NCBI GenBank assembly: GCA_039177555.1
Contig: JBCDFV010000064.1
Coordinates: 1-19,359, forward strand
Source of the DNA: JANQGH01 sp039177555
GTDB lineage: Bacteria > Pseudomonadota > Alphaproteobacteria > DSM-16000 > Inquilinaceae
Direction: 5' to 3'
Length of the DNA stretch: 19,359 nucleotides
Part shown: piece after piece, positions 14,333 through 19,359 of the stretch
Numbering within the stretch: position 1 is the stretch's first letter
How the letters are laid out: each line of letters begins with the position of its first letter
Translations under genes and position numbers: made by a program
The notes under the pieces: model-generated
Seen by the model: only the letters and a program-made list of their open reading frames with translations
Database searches by the model: none
Told to the model about the DNA's origin: nothing

Positions 14333-17074
14333 ATGCTGACCCTGGGACCGATCAGTTTCCTGCAACCCTGGCTGCTGCTGGGTTTGGCGGCCTTGCCGGT
14401 GCTCTACTGGCTGATCCGCGCAACGCCGCCCTCGCCCAGGAACGTTCGCTTCCCGGCGCTGCGCCTGCTTCGCGACCTGCAGCCACAGGAGGAAACGCCG
14501 GCGCGCACGCCCTGGTGGCTGCTGCTGCTGCGTCTAGTGCTGGTCGGGCTGATCATCATCGCCTGCGCCAGCCCGGTGGTTAATCCGGCGGCCGGCCTGC
14601 CCGGCTCCGGACCGGTCCTGTTGCTGGTCGACAATGGCTGGTCGGCTGGCCGAGACTGGCCGGCGCGGCAGGCGCTTTTATCGCGCACGATCGACGCGGC
14701 GGAGCGGGCCAACCGCCCCTTGCTGGCGGCGGCGACCGCTGCCGACGGACCCGGCCCGCCGCCGACTGTCAGCGGCCTGATGCGCCCGGCCGACGCCCGA
14801 GGCTGGGCCGATCAGCTGGCGCCTCGTCCGTGGCCGGGCGATCGAGCGGCGCTTTTGGCCGCGATCACGGAGATGGCCGATCTTAGCGGTCTGGAAACCC
14901 ATTGGCTGAGTGACGGGCTGGACGATCCGGCCGCGGCGGATCTGGCACAGACGCTGCAGCGGCTTGGACGCCTGACCGTCTACCTGCCCGAAGCCGGCGA
15001 CGTGCCACTGGTACTCGATACCCCTCAGACCGAGGGTGCGGATCTGGTCTTTTCGGTGCGCCGCCCCACCGAAGCTGTGGAAGACGCGGGCGTCGTGCGC
15101 CTCGCCGGCGAGGATGGCGGCATTTTAGCCCGGCAGCCCTTCACCATCGCGGCGGAAAGCGCCGGCACCGACGTCCGACTGTCCTTGCCGGCCGAGGCGC
15201 GCAATCGCGTCGCCCTGGCCACGATCGAGGACCTTGAGGGGGCCGGATCGGTGGTCTTGGTGGACGAACGCTGGCGACGGCGGCCCGTCGCGATCGTCGG
15301 CGCCGCCCCGACCGACAGCAGCCAGCCACTGTTGTCTGAAACCTACTATCTCGATCGCGCCCTGGCGCCGTTTGCCGAGGTCTGGTACGGCGGCCTGGAC
15401 GACCTGCTGGAGCGCGGACCGGCCGTCATCATCCAGCCCGACAGCGGCCAGGTGACGCCTGACGAAGGCGACCGGCTGGACGCCTTCCTGGCCGAGGGCG
15501 GCGTGGTGCTGCGGTTCGCAGGCCCGCTCTTCGCGGCCAACCCCGATGCACTTGTCCCCGTTCCCCTGCGCGCCGGCGACCGCACCCTGACCGGAGCGCT
15601 GAGCTGGACCACGCCCCAGCCCCTGGCGCCCTTCCCGCCCGAGAGCCCGCTGGCCGGCCTGGCCTTGCCGGACGATGTGCTGATCGAGCGCCAAGTGCTC
15701 GCCCAGCCGGGCCCCTTGGTTAACGCCAGAACCTGGGCACGACTGGCGGACGGTACCCCGCTGGTGACCGCCGAAAGGCGCCAGACGGCCGATGGCACGG
15801 ACGCGGGTTGGCTGGTTCTGGTGCACACCACCGCCGGGGCCGACTGGTCGAATCTGCCGCTGTCGGGTCTGTTCGTCGACATGCTGCGCCGGATCGTGGC
15901 GTTGAGCGCCGGCGTTGCCGACACGACCGATGCCGTGGCCCTGCGGCCGCTGAGCACGCTCGATGGGTTCGGCCGGTTGGGAGAGGCGGGTGCCGCCGCC
16001 ATGCCCATTGCCGCCGGCACGTTTGCCGACACGCTTGCGTCGCCGACACATCCGCCGGGCTTCTACGAGGCCGGAGAGACACGGCGCGCGCTGAATCTTT
16101 CGCCGGCGATCGGGCCGCTGGAACCGCTGGCACTGCCGCCACGCGTCGCGACCGAAGGCTACGCGATCGACGCGGAGCTCGACCTTCTGCCGCTGCTGCT
16201 GGCGGCCGCCATGGCGCTGGCGATCATTGACCTGTTGGCGAGCCTGGCCCTGCGCGGCCTCTTGGTCGTCGGAGCCAAACGCGGGGCCACGGCCCTCTTG
16301 GTGGCCCTGTTGCTGATTCCGGTCTTGGGCGACTCCAGCCCGGCGCAGGCCCAAGGCCAATCCCTGTCGCCCGAGAACCTGGCCTTGCTGGCCGCCAACG
16401 GCACGTACCTGGCCTATGTCGTGACCGGCGACCCGGAGGTCGACGCGATCAGCCAGGCGGGATTGGACGGTCTGTCGCGCGTCCTGACCCAGCGCACGGC
16501 GGTGGAGCCGGAAGGCGCCTTGGGGGTCGATCCGGAATATGACGAGTTGGCTTTCTTCTCCCTGCTCTACTGGCCGATCACCCAAGATCAGCCGACTCCA
16601 TCCGCGGACGCGTTCGCGCGCTTAAACGACTATCTGCTGCAAGGCGGCACGATCCTGTTCGATACCCGCGACGCCGGGATCGGCCGTATCAACGAGGCGG
16701 ATCTGCGCCGCCTGACCGCCGGGCTCGACATCCCGCCATTGTCGCCGATCGCGCCCGATCACGTTCTGACCCGCGCCTTCTACCTGCTGCAGACCTTTCC
16801 GGGCCGCTACGCCGACGAAGCCCTTTGGGTCATGGACGCCGACGAGACGATCAATGACGGGGTCTCACCGGTGATTATCGGGGCCAATGATTGGGCGGCC
16901 GCCTGGGCCATGGACGCGGTCGGCAACCCGCAATACACGGCCGTCCCAGGCGGCGAATGGCAACGCGAGATGGCCTTCCGCTTCGGCGTCAACCTGGTGA
17001 TGTACGTCCTGACCGGCAACTACAAGGCCGATCAAGTGCACGTGCCCGCGATATTGGAGCGGCTGGGCCAGTGA
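14333..17074 (+). CDS. BatA/DUF4159 domain membrane protein with degenerate VWA domain
   Basis: A 913-residue multidomain protein. Domains in order: an N-terminal BatA-like membrane module with two helices (about 9-29 and 61-81, including FLQPWLLLGLAALPVLYWLI); a VWA-like domain starting at VLLLVDNGWS whose MIDAS is degraded (D100-N-G-W-S104 instead of DxSxS, though D194 of SDG remains); a beta-rich part; an amidotransferase-like segment around 316-400 (RPVAIVGAAP to GGVVLRFAGP); two more hydrophobic segments (about 618-640 and 648-662); and a C-terminal DUF4159 domain (about 675-905) with FFSLLYWP and LLQGGTILFDTRDAG. The second hydrophobic pair ends in a signal-peptidase-like SPAQAQ. The membrane topology puts the C-terminal domain most plausibly in the periplasm. 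It is the third gene of the moxR operon and overlaps the next gene by 4 bases. Function unknown. Confidence 0.88.
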   Translation: MLTLGPISFLQPWLLLGLAALPVLYWLIRATPPSPRNVRFPALRLLRDLQPQEETPARTPWWLLLLRLVLVGLIIIACASPVVNPAAGLPGSGPVLLLVDNGWSAGRDWPARQALLSRTIDAAERANRPLLAAATAADGPGPPPTVSGLMRPADARGWADQLAPRPWPGDRAALLAAITEMADLSGLETHWLSDGLDDPAAADLAQTLQRLGRLTVYLPEAGDVPLVLDTPQTEGADLVFSVRRPTEAVEDAGVVRLAGEDGGILARQPFTIAAESAGTDVRLSLPAEARNRVALATIEDLEGAGSVVLVDERWRRRPVAIVGAAPTDSSQPLLSETYYLDRALAPFAEVWYGGLDDLLERGPAVIIQPDSGQVTPDEGDRLDAFLAEGGVVLRFAGPLFAANPDALVPVPLRAGDRTLTGALSWTTPQPLAPFPPESPLAGLALPDDVLIERQVLAQPGPLVNARTWARLADGTPLVTAERRQTADGTDAGWLVLVHTTAGADWSNLPLSGLFVDMLRRIVALSAGVADTTDAVALRPLSTLDGFGRLGEAGAAAMPIAAGTFADTLASPTHPPGFYEAGETRRALNLSPAIGPLEPLALPPRVATEGYAIDAELDLLPLLLAAAMALAIIDLLASLALRGLLVVGAKRGATALLVALLLIPVLGDSSPAQAQGQSLSPENLALLAANGTYLAYVVTGDPEVDAISQAGLDGLSRVLTQRTAVEPEGALGVDPEYDELAFFSLLYWPITQDQPTPSADAFARLNDYLLQGGTILFDTRDAGIGRINEADLRRLTAGLDIPPLSPIAPDHVLTRAFYLLQTFPGRYADEALWVMDADETINDGVSPVIIGANDWAAAWAMDAVGNPQYTAVPGGEWQREMAFRFGVNLVMYVLTGNYKADQVHVPAILERLGQ

Positions 17075-19137
17075 TCGACGTCACCCGGATCGCCATCGCG
17101 CCCATGCTGCCCTACTGGCTGCTGGCGGTGTTGTATGGCTGTGCGCTGTTGGTCTTCGTCTTTGCCGTCTGGCGCCGCGCGCGCGGGCTGGTTTGGCGTG
17201 GTCTCAGCTTCCTGGCGCTCGGTGCACTGCTACTGAACCCGTCGCTGGTTGACGAGCAACGGGAACCGATCGACGACATCGCTGTCGTCGTGGTCGACCG
17301 CTCACCCAGCCAGCGCATCCACACGCGTACCGAGACCACCGACGAGGCGCTGGCGCATGTGCGGCAACGGCTTGAAGCGATCGACGATCTGGATGTGCGG
17401 TTTGTCGATACCGGTGGTGGTTCCAGCGGCCTTCAGGAGGAAACGCGGCTTTATTCGGCGTTGGAAAGTGCCATCGCGGATTTGCCGCGCCAACGCCTGG
17501 CCGGCGCGATCCTGATCACGGACGGCCAGATTCACGACCTGCCGGAAAATCCCCGCCAAATCGGCGATATCGGTCCCGTCCACGGCCTCTTGACCGGGGC
17601 GCCCGACGAGCGTGACCGGCGCCTGTCGATCGTCGAGGCACCCGCCTTCGGCTTGGTCGGCGAGACCGTCGACGTCACGATGCGGGTCGACGACCTGCCC
17701 GAGGGCGTCGCCGGCGCCCAGGCCAACGTGTCGGTCGTTGTCGACGGCGAGGCCTACGGCGCTTATCGGCTTGACCCCGGCCTGCCCTTTACGCTGCCCC
17801 TGCTTATCGAGCATTCAGGGCCGACGCTGATGGAGTTCGAGGTCGACGGCCTGGACGGTGAGTTGAGCACCGCCAACAACCGCGCCGCTCTGGTCGTCAA
17901 CGGCGTGCGCGATCGCCTGCGGGTGCTGCTGGTGTCCGGCGAACCGCATCCGGGCGAGCGCACCTGGCGCAACACGCTGAAGTCCGACCCGGGTGTCGAC
18001 CTGGTGCACTTCACCATCCTGCGGCCGCCGGAAAAGCAGGACGGCACGCCGTTGGAGGAGCTGTCGCTGATCTCGTTTCCGACGCGCGAGCTGTTTGAGG
18101 TGCGGCTGGACGAGTTCGACCTGATCATCTTCGACCGGTATGAACGGCGCGGCGTGCTGCCGTCGCTCTATCTTCAGAACATCGCCGACTATATCGCGCG
18201 CGGCGGTGCGCTGCTGGAGGCGAGCGGCCCGCCGTTTGCCGGCGTCCTCAGCCTTTATCGCACACCGCTGGGCGAGGTGTTTCCCGCCTCGCCCACGGGA
18301 GAGGTTATCGAGGCGTTCTATCGGCCGACGGTCACCGAGATCGGTCTGCGGCACCCGGTCACGGCTGATTTGCAAGCCGATGACAGCGCCCCTGACTGGG
18401 GTCGCTGGCTGCGGCAAATCGATGTGGATGTCATGGGCGGCACCACCGTAATGGCCGGCATCGACGACCGACCGTTATTGATTCTCGACCGGATCGGGGA
18501 CGGCCGCGTGGCCCAGCTTGCCAGCGACCATCTTTGGCTGTGGAGCCGCGGTTTCGAGGGCGGCGGGCCGCAGAGCGAACTGGTGCGCCGGCTGGCCCAC
18601 TGGCTGATGCGCGAGCCTTCGCTGGAAGAGGAGGATCTGCGCGCTGTGGCGGCCGGCGGCCGGATCGACATCGAGCGGCGCAGCCTGGAGACGCTGCCCG
18701 AATCGGTGACCGTGAGCGACCCGCTGGGCGATAGCCAGACACTGGCTTTGCAAGAGACGTCGCCCGGTCTCGCCACGGCCAGCGTCGCTGTCGATCAGTC
18801 GGGCGTCTACCGGGTCACCGACGGCGACCGGTCCACGCTGGTCGTCGTTGGCACGTTGGACCCACCCGAAGCCCGGGATATGCGGGCCACGGCAGAGCGT
18901 CTCGAACCGCTTGTCGATGCCAGCGAGGGATCGATCCGCTTCGTCGCCGACGGTCTGCCGGAGATCCGCCGCACCTCTGCCGGTCGCAGTGTAGCCGGCG
19001 GCGATTGGATCGGACTGCGGTCCAACGGCGACTACCGTGTGGTCGGCGTCAGCGAGACCTCCCTGCTGCCGCCGATCGCCGCCCTGCTATTGCTGGCCGG
19101 CATCTTGGTGTTCACCTGGCGCCGCGAGGGCGACTAG
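17071..19137 (+). CDS. Membrane-anchored VWA protein with amidotransferase-like domain
   Basis: A 688-residue protein, last of the moxR operon. Two N-terminal helices (about 14-33 and 43-58) are followed by a VWA-like domain with an apparently complete metal site: D76-R-S-P-S80, T125 in EETRLYSAL, and D151 in ILITDGQ. Next is a beta-sandwich-like region (about 185-280), an amidotransferase-like region (about 282-500, LRVLLVSGEP, DLIIFDRYE, YIARGGALLEASGP), a further beta region, and a C-terminal helix (about 666-682) ending in a basic tail. No catalytic Cys-His-Glu triad is apparent in the amidotransferase-like part. GTG 17071 overlaps the DUF4159 stop (GTGA) and has GGAG 11 bases upstream; ATG 17104 is the alternative. 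It is the likely MoxR client with metal-dependent binding. Function is inferred. Confidence 0.85.
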   Translation: MIDVTRIAIAPMLPYWLLAVLYGCALLVFVFAVWRRARGLVWRGLSFLALGALLLNPSLVDEQREPIDDIAVVVVDRSPSQRIHTRTETTDEALAHVRQRLEAIDDLDVRFVDTGGGSSGLQEETRLYSALESAIADLPRQRLAGAILITDGQIHDLPENPRQIGDIGPVHGLLTGAPDERDRRLSIVEAPAFGLVGETVDVTMRVDDLPEGVAGAQANVSVVVDGEAYGAYRLDPGLPFTLPLLIEHSGPTLMEFEVDGLDGELSTANNRAALVVNGVRDRLRVLLVSGEPHPGERTWRNTLKSDPGVDLVHFTILRPPEKQDGTPLEELSLISFPTRELFEVRLDEFDLIIFDRYERRGVLPSLYLQNIADYIARGGALLEASGPPFAGVLSLYRTPLGEVFPASPTGEVIEAFYRPTVTEIGLRHPVTADLQADDSAPDWGRWLRQIDVDVMGGTTVMAGIDDRPLLILDRIGDGRVAQLASDHLWLWSRGFEGGGPQSELVRRLAHWLMREPSLEEEDLRAVAAGGRIDIERRSLETLPESVTVSDPLGDSQTLALQETSPGLATASVAVDQSGVYRVTDGDRSTLVVVGTLDPPEARDMRATAERLEPLVDASEGSIRFVADGLPEIRRTSAGRSVAGGDWIGLRSNGDYRVVGVSETSLLPPIAALLLLAGILVFTWRREGD

Positions 19138-19149
19138 CACCCAATGCGT

Positions 19150-19180
19150 GACGGCGCCAATGCCTAGGCTTGGCGCCGTC
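19150..19180. terminator. Perfect 11-bp hairpin after the moxR operon
   Basis: GACGGCGCCAA (19150-19160) pairs perfectly with TTGGCGCCGTC (19170-19180) around a 9-base loop that itself contains the palindrome GCCTAGGC. It starts 13 bases after the last stop codon of the moxR operon. No U-tract follows on the plus strand, as is frequent for terminators in GC-rich alphaproteobacteria. It is symmetric and could also stop transcription arriving from the transposase side. Confidence 0.65.
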
Positions 19181-19191
19181 TGACCGCCGAC

Positions 19192-19359
19192 TAGAGCGTT
19201 TCCGATTTAGTTAGAAGCGTATCCGGCTTTTGCGAAGTAGTTTGCGCATTCGGGAGGTGTGATCGTGCCGATGAGGTGGCCGAGATGCTGCCATGTGTCG
19301 TCTATGCTGCGTCTTTGGGCCAAGCGCATCCAGTGTTTGATCTTGGCGAAGGCCTGTTC
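19192..19359 (-). mobile_element. Right-hand IS630-family insertion sequence, one end only
   Basis: The element runs off the right edge. Its left terminus is inferred at 19194, where GAGCGTTTCCGATTTAG begins directly after a TA dinucleotide (19192-19193), the target that IS630/Tc1-mariner elements duplicate. The transposase stop codon lies just inside this end, as expected. The other inverted repeat is not in the window, so the exact boundary is inferred. Confidence 0.75.
19207..19359 (-). CDS. IS630 family transposase, C-terminal fragment (cut by window edge)
   Basis: The last 50 residues are present on the minus strand, ending at TAA (19209 down to 19207). They begin EQAFAKIKHWMRLAQRR and end PPECANYFAKAGYASN, the standard end of IS630-type DDE transposases. 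The first residue, E, would be the catalytic glutamate of the NPIE motif, so the rest of the DDE domain lies beyond the edge. The fragment shows no frameshift or internal stop, and whether the full gene is intact cannot be judged here. It inserted downstream of the moxR operon hairpin and does not break any visible gene. Confidence 0.9.
   Translation of the reverse strand, partial: EQAFAKIKHWMRLAQRRSIDDTWQHLGHLIGTITPPECANYFAKAGYASN

Noticed and set aside
15125..16585. A 486-codon open frame on the minus strand
   Set aside because: It is the antisense shadow of the DUF4159 gene, Gln/Arg/Gly-rich with no recognisable domain.
12438..19137. MoxR/DUF58/DUF4159/VWA cluster as an anti-phage or other novel defence system
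   Set aside because: There is no effector such as a nuclease, toxin or pore-former, and the gene set resembles a widely conserved alphaproteobacterial housekeeping neighbourhood rather than a mobile island.
1..19359. CRISPR arrays, tRNA genes, riboswitches, phage genes
   Set aside because: I found no regularly spaced direct repeats, no tRNA-like cloverleaf with CCA-adjacent context, and no phage-type coding sequence. Short intergenic gaps leave little room for them.

Overview
The window reads as chromosomal DNA of a GC-rich alphaproteobacterium, probably of the Rhodospirillales type. This rests on gene content and order: a three-gene cytochrome bc1 operon (petA-petB-petC) divergent from trmL-hemF, and the set CCA transferase / DUF6111 / CoA pyrophosphatase / DUF1285 divergent from moxR / DUF58 / DUF4159 / VWA protein. 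The taxonomic placement is inference, not a search result. Both ends look like multicopy DNA: what appears to be the promoter and leader of an rRNA operon reading out of the left edge, and the 3' end of an IS630-family transposase running off the right edge. The window therefore looks like a complete contig bounded by repeats.

Layout. 1-279 (minus): putative rRNA leader and promoter. 280-572: non-coding. 573-2715 (plus): M23 peptidoglycan endopeptidase, then a rhomboid protease. 2742-6807 (minus): petA, petB and petC, then a DUF924 protein and a VOC protein, closely spaced and probably one transcript. 6808-7012: divergent promoter region. 7013-8396 (plus): trmL and hemF. 8441-9588 (plus): two overlapping genes for small secreted proteins that resemble each other and that I do not recognise. 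9589-9686: convergent gap with a terminator-like hairpin. 9687-12372 (minus): DUF1285, NudL-like CoA pyrophosphatase, DUF6111 and CCA tRNA nucleotidyltransferase. 12438-19137 (plus): four-gene MoxR cluster, three junctions of which are 4-base overlaps or a 6-base gap. 19150-19180: perfect 11-bp hairpin. 19194-19359: IS630 end.

How the genes work together. PetABC forms the quinol:cytochrome c oxidoreductase, and hemF supplies the haem pathway that feeds its cytochromes. M23 and rhomboid act in the envelope. The right half is a conserved but poorly understood module: a MoxR AAA+ ATPase, a DUF58 protein and two large membrane-anchored proteins with VWA-like and amidotransferase-like domains. One VWA domain keeps a complete MIDAS metal site and the other has lost it.

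No CRISPR array, tRNA, phage gene or obvious defence system is visible. The most novel-looking elements are the tandem secreted paralogues (8441-9588) and the architecture of the DUF4159/VWA pair. I do not see a clearly undescribed system.
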